DNA of 64,000 nucleotides from Palsa-504 sp963744575 (lineage in GTDB: Bacteria; Actinomycetota; Actinomycetes; Streptosporangiales; Streptosporangiaceae). A program made the translations under genes and the position numbers. The stretch is from the NCBI GenBank assembly GCA_963744575.1, contig CAVUUF010000019.1:36103-100102 (forward strand), given 5' to 3'. The notes beneath the pieces were generated by a model, which was not told the DNA's origin, made no database searches, and saw nothing but the letters and a program-made list of their open reading frames with translations. Positions 34,100 to 42,509 of this stretch are shown in pieces. Within the stretch, counting starts at the first letter, position 1; every line of letters starts with the position of its first letter.

Positions 34100-34115
34100 G
34101 GAAAGGAGGTGGTCC
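34100..34115 (+). promoter_or_regulatory. Near-perfect extended Shine-Dalgarno sequence
   Basis: GAAAGGAGGTGGTCC matches 14 of 15 bases of the complement of the 16S rRNA 3' end (GAAAGGAGGTGATCC). It precedes the ATG at 34122. Most genes here have only 4-6 bases of complementarity. Confidence 0.75.
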
Positions 34116-34121
34116 GAAAGC

Positions 34122-34160
34122 ATGCATAGACAACGGACTCGCGAGGTGGCTGTCAGCTAG
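34122..34160 (+). CDS. 12-residue ORF behind the extended SD
   Basis: The ORF reads MHRQRTREVAVS and ends in TAG at 34158-34160. The peptide is strongly basic in its first half (four Arg/His-type residues plus REV). It is too short for database-style recognition. Its context (promoter, exceptional SD, structured RNA downstream) argues that it is translated. It could be a leader peptide or a ribosome-loading device. It lies divergently from the fur gene and convergent with the nitrobindin gene. Confidence 0.5.
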   Translation: MHRQRTREVAVS

Positions 34161-34223
34161 CCGCCTTCCCGCCGGCACGACGTCCAGCGAGACGGCGGCC
34201 GGCTAAACCTGGCAGTCTACCGG

Positions 34224-34287
34224 GTCCCCGGGCTGGCCGACCTAGTCCAGTCGGCCCCCGCGCAGTGCGCGGGAGTCGCCCGGGGAC
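34224..34287 (+). ncRNA. Predicted three-way-junction RNA structure
   Basis: Outer stem GTCCCCGGGC (34224-34233) with GCCCGGGGAC (34278-34287), a perfect 10 bp. Inside are hairpin A GGCCGAC/GTCGGCC (34235-34241, 34250-34256, loop ctagtcca) and hairpin B CCCGCGC/GCGCGGG (34257-34263, 34267-34273, loop agt). All 24 pairs are Watson-Crick. The structure ends at the stop codon of the convergent nitrobindin gene, so it may also be a terminator. Confidence 0.55.
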
Positions 34288-34811
34288 TACTTATGCCGGG
34301 GGCCCAGGTCGTCGGGTTCGCCCTGGGTGCTGACCCTCTTGAGCTGGGCCGAGAGGTGCGGCTGGAGCCGCTGGCCCATCGCGGCCATGTCGTAGGCGTA
34401 GGCCAGGTCCTGCCCCGGGCCGGCCAGCCCGTAGAGCCGGTGGCCCGCGGTCACTTCCTTGGCGGTGGCGGTGCGGGCGACCACGTCGGTGGCCATCTCG
34501 ATCCGGGTTCCGGATATCTCGCCCAGGTAGATCTCCACGATCCCGGTGGGATGGGCGAGCATCACCTCGACCTGGCTGTCCGGCCGGGGGCGCCAGTAGC
34601 CCGACTCGGTGCCGAGCGGCGGCCCGATCCGTCCCTCCTCGTCCAGCCGCCAGGTCCGGCTGGTGTAGATCAGGAACGGCTTGCCGTTGTGGCTGAAGCT
34701 GACCTCCTGCCCGAACCGGAACGACTCGATGGTCGGGTACCCGCCGATCCCGGCGCCTTCCCACCGCCCGAGCAGGAAGCTCAGCGGCTCGAGGTCAGGA
34801 TGCATCGCCAC
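34287..34811 (-). CDS. Nitrobindin-type heme-binding beta-barrel protein (FABP family)
   Basis: 174 residues. LLGRWEGAGIGGYPT is the GxWxGxG signature of the nitrobindin/THAP4 C-terminal barrel family, which binds heme b and reacts with NO or peroxynitrite. The C-terminal histidine in LQPHLSAQLKRV is placed as the proximal heme ligand. The GTG start has GGAGG five bases upstream; the upstream small membrane gene overlaps it by 17 bases. Its place beside fur and ygfZ is conserved in actinomycetes. Confidence 0.88.
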   Translation of the reverse strand: MAMHPDLEPLSFLLGRWEGAGIGGYPTIESFRFGQEVSFSHNGKPFLIYTSRTWRLDEEGRIGPPLGTESGYWRPRPDSQVEVMLAHPTGIVEIYLGEISGTRIEMATDVVARTATAKEVTAGHRLYGLAGPGQDLAYAYDMAAMGQRLQPHLSAQLKRVSTQGEPDDLGPRHK

Positions 34812-34914
34812 GGCGACCTCCGGCCGCGTACACCCGCCCCGCGACGTACAGGCACGCCGCGGCGACCACGGCGAGCACTCCGATCAGGATCGCCGCGCTC
34901 AGCATGCCGTGCAT
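34795..34914 (-). CDS. 39-residue single-pass membrane protein
   Basis: ATG 34914 to TGA 34795. One transmembrane helix (LSAAILIGVLAVVAAACLY) followed by a short basic, Gly-rich tail. It overlaps the start of the nitrobindin gene, so the two are likely translationally coupled. The function is unknown; it may be a membrane partner of the heme protein, but that is inference only. Confidence 0.6.
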   Translation of the reverse strand: MHGMLSAAILIGVLAVVAAACLYVAGRVYAAGGRRGDAS

Positions 34915-34988
34915 AGCCCGCAGTGTACGGGCGGGCCGCCCGCCGCGTCCCGCGCCGCGCCGTACTCCGGGACGGCTAGAGTTCTGCC

Positions 34989-35354
34989 ATGCCCGAGCGC
35001 TCTCTCGTCATCAAGGTCACGGCAGGCAAGAACGACCCGGAGCGCTGCAACCAGGCCTTCACGATCGCCGCGGCCGCGGTCGCCAGCGGCGTCCAGGTCT
35101 CGCTGTGGCTGACCGGTGAATCCGCCTGGTTCGGCCTGCCCGGGCGGGCGGAAGACTTCTCCCTCCCGCACGCCGCGCCGCTGGCCGGCCTGCTGGCCGG
35201 GATCCTGGCCGCGGGCTCGGTGACGGTGTGCACCCAGTGCGCGGCCCGCCGGAACATCGAGGCCGAGGACCTGATCAAGGGCATCAGGATCGCCGGGGCG
35301 GCCACGTTCGTCGCCGAGGTGATGATCGAGGGCGCCCAGGCGCTGGTCTACTGA
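34989..35354 (+). CDS. DsrE/DsrF-like family protein
   Basis: 121 residues. LVIKVTAGKNDPERCNQAFTIA and VSLWLTGESAWFGLPG match the DsrE-type alpha-beta fold, and the VTVCTQCAARRNI segment keeps the cysteines of the sulfur-relay group. DsrE-like proteins bind or transfer sulfane sulfur; the partner is not known. Divergent from the nitrobindin operon and convergent with gatD. Confidence 0.85.
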   Translation: MPERSLVIKVTAGKNDPERCNQAFTIAAAAVASGVQVSLWLTGESAWFGLPGRAEDFSLPHAAPLAGLLAGILAAGSVTVCTQCAARRNIEAEDLIKGIRIAGAATFVAEVMIEGAQALVY

Positions 35355-35362
35355 GCCTGGGT

Positions 35363-35387
35363 CCCGGGGTCTACGCAGACCCCTGGG
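35363..35387. terminator. Bidirectional terminator between dsrE-like and gatD
   Basis: GGGGTCT (35366-35372) pairs with AGACCCC (35377-35383), loop acgc, and two more GC pairs follow after one mismatch. It overlaps the gatD stop codon. Confidence 0.5.
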
Positions 35388-36153
35388 CGGCGGCCAGCCG
35401 GTCGGCGCGCAGCCTGGACACGAGATCCTCCTGCCCCGGGTCGGCCGGCGGCAGCGGGCCGGCCACCCAGCCGAGCAGCAGGTCGGCCAGGCCGGGGTTG
35501 CGGACCAGGGCGGGCCCGTGCAGGTAGGTGCCCAGCACCCGGCCGGCGTACGCGCCCTCCGTCCCGTCCCCGTTGCCGACACCGGTGACGACGGTGGCCA
35601 GCGGCTTGGCCTCCGGGCCGCGCCGGGTCACGCCCTGGTGGTTCTCGAAGCCGGTGAGCCGTTCCACGCCGAGCGCCGGATCGACGTCCGCGGTTATCTC
35701 ACCGACGCCGCGCCGGTCGCCGCGGCCGCTGCGGATGTCGAGCAGCCCGAGGCCGGAAACCGGCTCGCCGTCCGCGCCGGCGAACTCGGTCCCGACGATC
35801 TGGTAGCCGGCGCAGACGGCGAAGATCACCGCGCCGCGGCCCGCGGCCGCGGCCAGCCCGCCGTCCGCCGCCAGCCGCCGGGCGGCCAGGATCTGCGGCA
35901 GGTCCTCGCCGCCGCCGAGCAGGTAGATGTCACCGCCGGCGGGTACCCGCTGGTCGGAGTTGACCTCGGCGATCTCGACCGGGAGCCCGCGCAGCCGGGT
36001 CCGGCGGGCGAGCACCAGCATGTTGCCCCGGTCGCCGTAGGTGCTGAGCAGGTCCGGGTAGACCCAGACCAGGCGGACGGCCGACGGCCCGCGGTATCCC
36101 GCCGCCGGCAGGCCCAGGCGCTGCTCGTCTCCGGGCTCATTCTCGGCGTTCAT
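35371..36153 (-). CDS. gatD: Lipid II isoglutaminyl synthase, glutamine amidotransferase subunit GatD
   Basis: 260 residues. The class-I-type amidotransferase has the nucleophile in FAVCAGYQIVG and the catalytic His in GTYLHGPALVRNP, with DLLSTYGDRGNMLVL typical of GatD. It supplies ammonia to MurT for amidation of the second residue (D-isoglutamate) of lipid II. Encoded 16 bases after murT on the same strand. Confidence 0.92.
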   Translation of the reverse strand: MNAENEPGDEQRLGLPAAGYRGPSAVRLVWVYPDLLSTYGDRGNMLVLARRTRLRGLPVEIAEVNSDQRVPAGGDIYLLGGGEDLPQILAARRLAADGGLAAAAGRGAVIFAVCAGYQIVGTEFAGADGEPVSGLGLLDIRSGRGDRRGVGEITADVDPALGVERLTGFENHQGVTRRGPEAKPLATVVTGVGNGDGTEGAYAGRVLGTYLHGPALVRNPGLADLLLGWVAGPLPPADPGQEDLVSRLRADRLAAAQGSA

Positions 36154-36169
36154 CGTCTCTCCCGCCGGT

Positions 36170-37435
36170 TCAGCCGACGCGGCCGAGGGCCGCGCGGATC
36201 TGCTGGAACGCCGTGTAGTTGGCGATCACTTCCATGGTCGGGCTGCGGGCCAGCCCGATCGCCTCGTCGATGTTCCCGACCACGCGGAAGGCCACCTCGT
36301 CGGCTTCCAGCCGGACCGCGAGGTCGAGCTTGCGCTGGCCGGCCACGAACACCGGGCGGCCGCGCAGCCGGCGGTAGTCCACGTCCCAGAGCCAGGAGGT
36401 GTCCTTGCCGTCCGGGGTCTGGGCGTTCACCGCCAGCAGGACCGGAACCGGCGGCGGCACCAGGATGTCGAGCGCCTCCAGCCAGCCGGCCGGGTTCTTC
36501 GCCAGCAGCAGCCGCAGGGCGCAGCCACGCCGCTCCACCTGGGTGTACCGGCCCGCGACCGACCGCACCTGCCTGATCGCGTCCATCGCCTGCGTGGCGC
36601 TGATGCCGAACACCTCGGCCACGGCCAGCGCCACCACGGCGTTGGACCGGTTGGCCCGGCCGGGCAGCGCCAGGTCCAGCGACCGGGACCGGCCGGCCGG
36701 GTCGATCACCTGGTCGCCCGCGAGCACCCAGCGGACCGGGGGACGCCGGTTCGGGCACTCGCCGCAGTACCAGTCCTGGTCGACGCGGTGCAGGTGCGAT
36801 CCGCAGTTCGGGCAGCACCAGGAGTCGTCGTGCCAGCGCTGGCCCGCGGCCACCCAGGTGACCTGGCGAGCCTGCCCGGCCGCCCAGGCCACCAGCGGGT
36901 CGTCGGCGTTCGCGATGACCCGGCAGTCCGGGGCGGCGCCTAGCGCCACCCGCCAGCGGCGCGCGAGCATCCAGATCTCCGCCGCGCGGTCCATCTGATC
37001 CCGGCTCAGGTTCAGCAGCACCACCACCCGGGCGCTGGTCGTGGTGAGCATGGCCGGCATGAATTTCTCGTCGACCTCGAGCACGGCCAGCGTTGCGTCC
37101 GGCGCCTTGGCCAGCGCGGCGACCAGGCCCGCCGCCATGTTCGCGCCGAACGCGTTGGACGCGATCGGCTGCCCCAGCGTGCCGAGCCCGGCCGTGACCA
37201 GCCTGGTCGTGGTGGTCTTCCCGTTCGTGCCGGTCACCAGGATGACCTGGCGGCCGCGGGCGAGCAGGGAGAGCAGGCCGGGTTCCAGCCGCAGCCCGAT
37301 GACCCCGCCGATGACTGATCCGTCGCCCCGGCCGGCCAGCCGGGAAGCCCGGCCGGCCGCGCCGCCGACCGTGGTGGCCAGGCGGGCGCGGAGGGGAAGG
37401 CTGTACCGCCGGGACGGCGGGCTGCTCGTGCTCAT
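36170..37435 (-). CDS. murT: Lipid II isoglutaminyl synthase, Mur-ligase subunit MurT
   Basis: 421 residues. The Mur-ligase P-loop is VILVTGTNGKTTTTRL. The four-cysteine zinc ribbon unique to MurT is at CPNCGSHLHRVDQDWYCGEC. The C-terminal DUF1727 domain follows. With GatD it amidates peptidoglycan precursor lipid II at the cytosolic face of the membrane. Confidence 0.93.
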   Translation of the reverse strand: MSTSSPPSRRYSLPLRARLATTVGGAAGRASRLAGRGDGSVIGGVIGLRLEPGLLSLLARGRQVILVTGTNGKTTTTRLVTAGLGTLGQPIASNAFGANMAAGLVAALAKAPDATLAVLEVDEKFMPAMLTTTSARVVVLLNLSRDQMDRAAEIWMLARRWRVALGAAPDCRVIANADDPLVAWAAGQARQVTWVAAGQRWHDDSWCCPNCGSHLHRVDQDWYCGECPNRRPPVRWVLAGDQVIDPAGRSRSLDLALPGRANRSNAVVALAVAEVFGISATQAMDAIRQVRSVAGRYTQVERRGCALRLLLAKNPAGWLEALDILVPPPVPVLLAVNAQTPDGKDTSWLWDVDYRRLRGRPVFVAGQRKLDLAVRLEADEVAFRVVGNIDEAIGLARSPTMEVIANYTAFQQIRAALGRVG

Positions 37436-37487
37436 CTGGGCCCGATGCTATCTGGTCGCGGTCCGGCGCAACGCCCAGTCACGCCGG

Positions 37488-39524
37488 TCAGGACGACCGG
37501 GTGCGCCAGTCCAGGCGAGCCGGCGGCGGGCCGAGGTTGGGCGCGCCGATGTCCTCCCGCGCCGCCCCGGGAAGCCGAGCGGCCTGCTGGCCGCAGCATT
37601 CCCCGAGCGTCTTCGGGGTGGCCACGCTGAGCTCGCCGATGCCCGGGTTGGCGTCGGCCAGGACCACCTGGCGGCCGGCCTGGCCGGCGTAGGTGACGAT
37701 CATCGCGCTCGCCGGAAGCTGCTGGAGGGCGTGCTGCTCGACCAGGAGTTCACGGGACCGCTGCAGGGCCAGGGCCAGCGATTCGCTGTCGCCCGCCGCC
37801 TCGGACGTCGTCATCCCCCACGCGGTGCTGGTGCTGACGCCCGCGCTGGCCGACTGGCCCTCGCTGACGGTCCGCGAATCGCCGGACTGGACGCTCCGCG
37901 AGAAGCTCGCCCGCGACGGCAACAGCAGGCTGCCGTCGCTGCGGCCACGCCCGGTGCTGCGGGACCACCCCTGGCTTTCCGACCACGAGGTGGCGGTCGA
38001 GCTGACCGACCCGGTCGTGCTGGTATAGGCGCTGCTGGTGGTGTCGGTGACGGAGACGCCCACCGTTTCGGTGAGCTGAGACAGCACGAAGCGGTGCTCG
38101 GAGCCGATCTGCTCGCTCGCGGCCCTGGCGTCCTCGGCGTTGCCGAGCCGCATGAACGCGACCGCGGCGTTCCCCCGCCCGAGCCGCTGCCTGACGTGCT
38201 GCGGGATGGCCCGGTAGGCCAGCACGAGACCGGTCCCCGATCGCTCGCACGCGTCACTGAGCCGGTCGAGGGTATCGCCGCGCAGCTTGTCCGCGCCGAG
38301 CACGAACAGCGTGTGCCGCCAGGGCCGCCCGGGTTCCGTCTCGCGCAGCAGGTGGGTCAGCGCGACCGTCAGGTAGGTTCCGAGCACCCTGCTCCCGACC
38401 GCGTCCACCTGCCCGCTCAGCGCGACCACGCGCAGCGCGCTGCGCGGCAGCGGCGCCGGCCCGGTGCCCACCGCCGCGAGCTTGCGCAGCTGGGATTCCA
38501 GCACCCAGGCCCGCTCGAGGACCACGCGGTCGGTGGCGCCGCGGCCGAACATGGCGGTCAGCCGGTCCCGCTGCCCGGTCGTGATCAGGCCGGCGGCCAC
38601 ATCCTCATCCGGATCGCCGACCTGGCCCAGCGCCCGCAGCCCGGCCGTGACGCCGGCGACCGTGGCCCGGCGCCGCGGATTCTCGGCGAGCACGCCGATG
38701 ACCCGCTCGAGCAGGGCGTTGTCGAGGGACAGGTCGCGCGCCGAGGCCTGCTCGTCGGCCACGCTGGCCGCCTGGGACAGCAGGTCGGCCAGGGCCTCCC
38801 GGCCGAGCCCGGTGCCCAGGTCGAGCCCGGGCAGGTCGGCGGGCAGCACCCAGACCAGCGGGTCGACACCCGAGGCCCGGGCGAAGCTGAGCAGGTCCAG
38901 CGCGACCGCGCCCTCGGACAGGTCGAGCACGGTGATCTCGCCGCCCGCGGCCAGCCGGTTCACCCCGGCCGTGGTGAGCATCGCGGACCAGCCGGACAGC
39001 GTGCCGCCCGCGACGTCCACCCGGTGCACCCCGTCCGGCGCGCGGACCGCGTACCAGCGTTTCTGGCCCGCATAGGCGGCCCGGACGGCCTGCCAGTCCC
39101 GGACCCGGGCGGCGTGCTCGGCCTGCCGGGCGAACAGGCGGCTCTGCTGGGCCGCCCGCATCTTGCCGACCCTCGCCTGCTCGTCGGCGAGCCTGGAGCG
39201 CAGCGCCCGCTCGCCCTGCCCGACGGCGTAGCCGCTGACCACCGCGATCAGCGCGCAGCTGGTCACCCCGAGCCCGGCGACGAGTACGTCCAGCCAGCCG
39301 ACGGCGCCGAGCGCGATCAGCACCAGCCCGATGGCCACGGCGAGGACGAACGCCCCCTGCAGCGGCCGGTTGAGCCGGTTCTCCTCACGACGCTGAGCCG
39401 TGGCCCAGCCCGGGTTGAGCGGTTCTTGTTCCGGCGGCGTGGGCCGGCGCGGCGGCGGCCCGGGCGGCGGATACGGCGTCGCGTACTGGTACCCGACCAA
39501 AAGCTGGTCGACAATGAGTGACAT
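37488..39524 (-). CDS. VirD4/HerA-like membrane protein with defective Walker A and Ser/Thr-rich linker
   Basis: 678 residues from ATG 39524 (a GTG at 39533 is the alternative). A Pro-rich N-terminus is followed by two transmembrane helices (about 55-100) and a charged coiled segment. The ATPase-like core has GGTLSGWSAML where the Walker A GxxGxGK[ST] should be (Lys replaced by Trp), FVLGADKLRGDTLDRLSDACERSGTGLVLAY in the Walker B/sensor region (no DE), and VAFMRLGNAEDARAASEQIG, which matches the coupling-protein helix after it. A Ser/Thr-rich region of about 90 residues (SSAYTSTTGSVSSTATSW...) precedes the C-terminal strand QVVLADANPGIG. This resembles actinobacterial conjugative coupling proteins, but ATP hydrolysis looks lost. 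Confidence 0.65.
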   Translation of the reverse strand: MSLIVDQLLVGYQYATPYPPPGPPPRRPTPPEQEPLNPGWATAQRREENRLNRPLQGAFVLAVAIGLVLIALGAVGWLDVLVAGLGVTSCALIAVVSGYAVGQGERALRSRLADEQARVGKMRAAQQSRLFARQAEHAARVRDWQAVRAAYAGQKRWYAVRAPDGVHRVDVAGGTLSGWSAMLTTAGVNRLAAGGEITVLDLSEGAVALDLLSFARASGVDPLVWVLPADLPGLDLGTGLGREALADLLSQAASVADEQASARDLSLDNALLERVIGVLAENPRRRATVAGVTAGLRALGQVGDPDEDVAAGLITTGQRDRLTAMFGRGATDRVVLERAWVLESQLRKLAAVGTGPAPLPRSALRVVALSGQVDAVGSRVLGTYLTVALTHLLRETEPGRPWRHTLFVLGADKLRGDTLDRLSDACERSGTGLVLAYRAIPQHVRQRLGRGNAAVAFMRLGNAEDARAASEQIGSEHRFVLSQLTETVGVSVTDTTSSAYTSTTGSVSSTATSWSESQGWSRSTGRGRSDGSLLLPSRASFSRSVQSGDSRTVSEGQSASAGVSTSTAWGMTTSEAAGDSESLALALQRSRELLVEQHALQQLPASAMIVTYAGQAGRQVVLADANPGIGELSVATPKTLGECCGQQAARLPGAAREDIGAPNLGPPPARLDWRTRSS

Positions 39525-39548
39525 AGTGAACACGATAAGTGTAACAGT

Positions 39549-41303
39549 TCACGTTCCCTCCCAGGCCCGCCGGGACCTGGCGGCGGGGACGCCCGCGGCC
39601 TGGGGCACCCGGGCGGGCACCAGGAGGCCGCGCGGGATGAGCCGCGGGGGGTTCTTCACGGCCAGCAGGAATTCACCGGCACGCAGCGCGGGACCCGGGT
39701 CCGGGAGCGGTGGCCGCCCGGGATCGGCGCCGGCGGCGGCCGACAGCCGCCGCCCCTCCTCGGCATCGTCGGTCTTGTGCGCCAGCACCGCGTTGACCAG
39801 GCCGGCCAGATCGGCCGCGACCGGCGCCGACGTCGTGGCGGCCAGGACCGGCAGGCCGGTGTCCCGGCCGCGGGCGATCAGGTCGGTGACCGAGCGCCGC
39901 GGCAGCGCGCCGCACTCGGTCAGCCACACGATCCCGTCGCCGTCCACGCCGATGCGGCCCAGCGCCGCCCCGGCGGCCAGCAGGTCCTGGCCGACCAGGC
40001 GGGTGAGCATGGCCTGGGCTTCGGCCGTACCTGACCCGCCCAGCCGGAACAGGACCACGGCCCGTTCGGTCAGCGCGCGGCTGAGGTCGATTTCCGCCGC
40101 CGGGCCGTCGGCGGACGGGCGCAGCCAGCGGCCGAACGGCGACGCGCGCAGTTCCCGCAGCTGCCGCCCGAGTTCCGCGATGGTGGCGGGCTCGGCGCTG
40201 ATCAGGCTGGTGGACACCCGGGTCCGTTCGGCCAGCACCGCACGCCGGGGATAGACGGCCGGGACGTATTCCATCCGGGCCCGCATCGCCACCGGATTGA
40301 GCAGGTGGATGACCTCGTCGAGCACCGGGACCCGCGGGTCGCCGGGCGCGGCGTCGAGCAGTTCGAAGATGTCCTCGAGGTAGCCGACACAGCTGCGCCG
40401 GTACTGCCGGCCGGGGCCGTCCCAGCTGAGCATGGCCGTGACCAGCGCGGCCCGCCGCCCGGGATCACCGTGCCTGAACGGCTCGTAACAAGCCGTCCGG
40501 ACCCCCGCGGGTCCGTCCTGGGCGCCGAACACCAGCAGCGGAGCGCCGGCCGCGGCGCAGACCGCGGCCAGTCCTCCCGGTAGCCGTGGATCAGCCGTGT
40601 GGTCCACGGCGAGCACCGGCTTGCGCCGCCGGACCGCCGCGTGGACCAGCTGGAAGCTGCTGGTCAGCACGTCCGGCCCGGCCGACCCGCACACCGACAC
40701 GCTCCCGGCCGCCTCGGCCCACGACAGCGTGATCCGGGCGCCCGACTCCGGCGACACCCCCAGGCAGGCGCCGTCCCTGGTCACCACGCCGCCGGCCCGG
40801 ATGGCGCGCGCCGCGGCCGCGCGCCGGGCCGCCACGATCAGGCCGGGCCGGGCCGGCGGAAGCATCCACTCGTCGGTGTGCAGCCAGCTCAGCCAGCCGG
40901 CCAGGGCGGCTTCGGCGGCGCCGGCCACCAGGGCGAGCGGCAGCTGCCGGGGCAGCCAGGTCGTCATCCCGGCGAACCCGGCGGTGAAGTGCAGCAGGTG
41001 GCCGGCCTGGTGGCCGCTGGCGCCCAGGTAGTCCGCTATCTGGGCGGCCCCCGCGGCGAATCCGGCGGCCGCGGCCCGGGGGCCGGTCGCCACCGTCCAC
41101 GCCAGCCCGGCCGCGGCCGGGACCGCCAGCCACGACAGGCGCCACCTGGTCACCTTGGTGATCAGGTAGAACACGACGGCGAGGACCAGCGTGAGCTGGG
41201 CGAACAACACGTGCGCCAGGACGGCGAGCACCAGGCAGGCAGCGAGGATCTCGTCACGGCGGGGAAGTCCCCCGGGGACGAGGTATCGGGCACGCCGCGG
41301 CAT
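39549..41303 (-). CDS. VirD4/TraG-like membrane protein with defective Walker A
   Basis: 584 residues from ATG 41303 (AGGGG upstream; a GTG at 41321 is possible). Hydrophobic helices occupy roughly residues 15-145. The core reads VSVCGSAGPDVLTSSFQLVHAAV at the P-loop position (no GK[ST]), then RRRKPVLAVDHTADPRLPGGL as in coupling ATPases (normally a DxKGD strand). SVTDLIARGRDTGLPVLAAT and VNAVLAHKTDDAEEGRRLSAAAG follow, and the Walker B position is IVWLTECGALP, with the Glu kept and the Asp lost. Order and spacing match TraG/VirD4, the catalytic residues do not. It is encoded 24 bases before its paralogue-like partner. Confidence 0.65.
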   Translation of the reverse strand: MPRRARYLVPGGLPRRDEILAACLVLAVLAHVLFAQLTLVLAVVFYLITKVTRWRLSWLAVPAAAGLAWTVATGPRAAAAGFAAGAAQIADYLGASGHQAGHLLHFTAGFAGMTTWLPRQLPLALVAGAAEAALAGWLSWLHTDEWMLPPARPGLIVAARRAAAARAIRAGGVVTRDGACLGVSPESGARITLSWAEAAGSVSVCGSAGPDVLTSSFQLVHAAVRRRKPVLAVDHTADPRLPGGLAAVCAAAGAPLLVFGAQDGPAGVRTACYEPFRHGDPGRRAALVTAMLSWDGPGRQYRRSCVGYLEDIFELLDAAPGDPRVPVLDEVIHLLNPVAMRARMEYVPAVYPRRAVLAERTRVSTSLISAEPATIAELGRQLRELRASPFGRWLRPSADGPAAEIDLSRALTERAVVLFRLGGSGTAEAQAMLTRLVGQDLLAAGAALGRIGVDGDGIVWLTECGALPRRSVTDLIARGRDTGLPVLAATTSAPVAADLAGLVNAVLAHKTDDAEEGRRLSAAAGADPGRPPLPDPGPALRAGEFLLAVKNPPRLIPRGLLVPARVPQAAGVPAARSRRAWEGT

Positions 41304-41389
41304 GTGTTCCGCCCCTGTCACGACCTCGGCCGGCGTCTCGGCTCCCAGCGTCCCAGGTGTGACGCGGGCGTGTCCAGGCGGCTACCCGA

Positions 41390-42229
41390 TCAGGACGTCA
41401 TCCGTAATAAGGACGTTCGGGTTCGCGCCTCATTAGTATCAATGGCGACCCTGAACAACTCGGGCTTGAGCATGACGACGGTCAGCCCGGCCGGCTCTCC
41501 GGTATCGGAGTCATCGAACCTGATCGTCACCGTGATCACGGGCTGGCCGGGGGAGAGCCGCAGGCTCCGGGCGATCGACGGCTGGGGCGGGCTCATTTCC
41601 AGGCTCATCGCCGCGGCCGGCATCGTGCTCAGAACCGAGCCGAGAGACAGTTCCTCGCCGGCTTCCTGACCGGGCTCGGGGTCCTCGCCGGTGTCCGGCC
41701 CGGTCAGGTAGGCCGTGGAGACGGCGGCGGGCTCTCCCTCGGCCGCCCAGACGCACCGGACCACGCGAATGGTCGCGCCGGATGGCAGCCGCAGCGCCCA
41801 GGCGACGTCCTGCGGCGCCTCACGCCGCGAGACGTGCCTGGTCTGGCAGGCGATCGCCCCGCCCATCGGGTCGAGCCGCGTGCTGAGCCCGGTAGCGCCC
41901 TCGACCGGGATCCAGTAGTCGGCCGGGCTGGTGCGGTACAGCTGCCCGTCAGGCAGCCGGCGGACCAGGGACCGGCGGGCGAGGTCGCCGAGGGCGGCGT
42001 CGATCTCGGTCAGGCTGACGTTGTACCTGCGGGCCAGCGCGCTGCGCCGGGGCAGCCGCCAGCCCGGTTCCCGGTGGACGAGCGCCGCCGCGATCCGGTC
42101 GGCGAGGACCGCGGTGGCCCCGCTGGCCGGCCGTGGTCCCGGCCCGGGGGACTCACCAGGCTGCGCGCCGGCGGACGGCGATGCCGTCTGGGACGGGGGC
42201 GGATGGTCGTGCCCCGCGGCGGCAGTCAT
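41390..42229 (-). CDS. GntR-family regulator with UTRA-like ligand domain
   Basis: 279 residues from ATG 42229; the start is not fixed by a ribosome-binding site and a start at 42271 is possible. A Pro/Ser-rich leader precedes the winged helix (VHREPGWRLPRRSALARRYNVSLTEIDAAL). The C-terminal half is UTRA-like, with WALRLPSGATIRVVRCVW and a final FDDSDTGEPAGLTVVMLKPELF. The winged helix is somewhat divergent from classical GntR. It is the first gene of an apparent operon with the two VirD4-like genes and probably controls it. GntR-type repressors (KorSA) control conjugation genes in actinomycete integrative elements. Confidence 0.7.
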   Translation of the reverse strand: MTAAAGHDHPPPSQTASPSAGAQPGESPGPGPRPASGATAVLADRIAAALVHREPGWRLPRRSALARRYNVSLTEIDAALGDLARRSLVRRLPDGQLYRTSPADYWIPVEGATGLSTRLDPMGGAIACQTRHVSRREAPQDVAWALRLPSGATIRVVRCVWAAEGEPAAVSTAYLTGPDTGEDPEPGQEAGEELSLGSVLSTMPAAAMSLEMSPPQPSIARSLRLSPGQPVITVTIRFDDSDTGEPAGLTVVMLKPELFRVAIDTNEARTRTSLLRMTS

Positions 42230-42383
42230 TCCGCATATCGCCGCGGCTGGAATGTGACCTGGCCCGGGCACGCCGGGCCGTCGCTGACGGAAGGCTGGTC
42301 CTGTACCGGATCCACCGACAACTCGCCCTCACTCGTCCTCGACGCGCAGGCGGCCAGATTCTGCCTGTCCACGCCCATTGATA

Positions 42384-42398
42384 TTCACTTCAGGTGAA
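42384..42398. promoter_or_regulatory. Inverted repeat upstream of the GntR-type gene
   Basis: TTCAC and GTGAA arms separated by ttcag, 155 bases upstream of the proposed start codon. It could be the operator of the GntR-type regulator; no second site supports it. Confidence 0.3.
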
Positions 42399-42509
42399 CG
42401 AGATTTGAACTGCAGAGCAAAAAGCAGACGGCTACTTGATGTCATGTGGGTGAACGACGAAGCATACGGACGCGCCGTGCGCTACGCCCGGGGTGTCCAG
42501 GCGTCGCGC

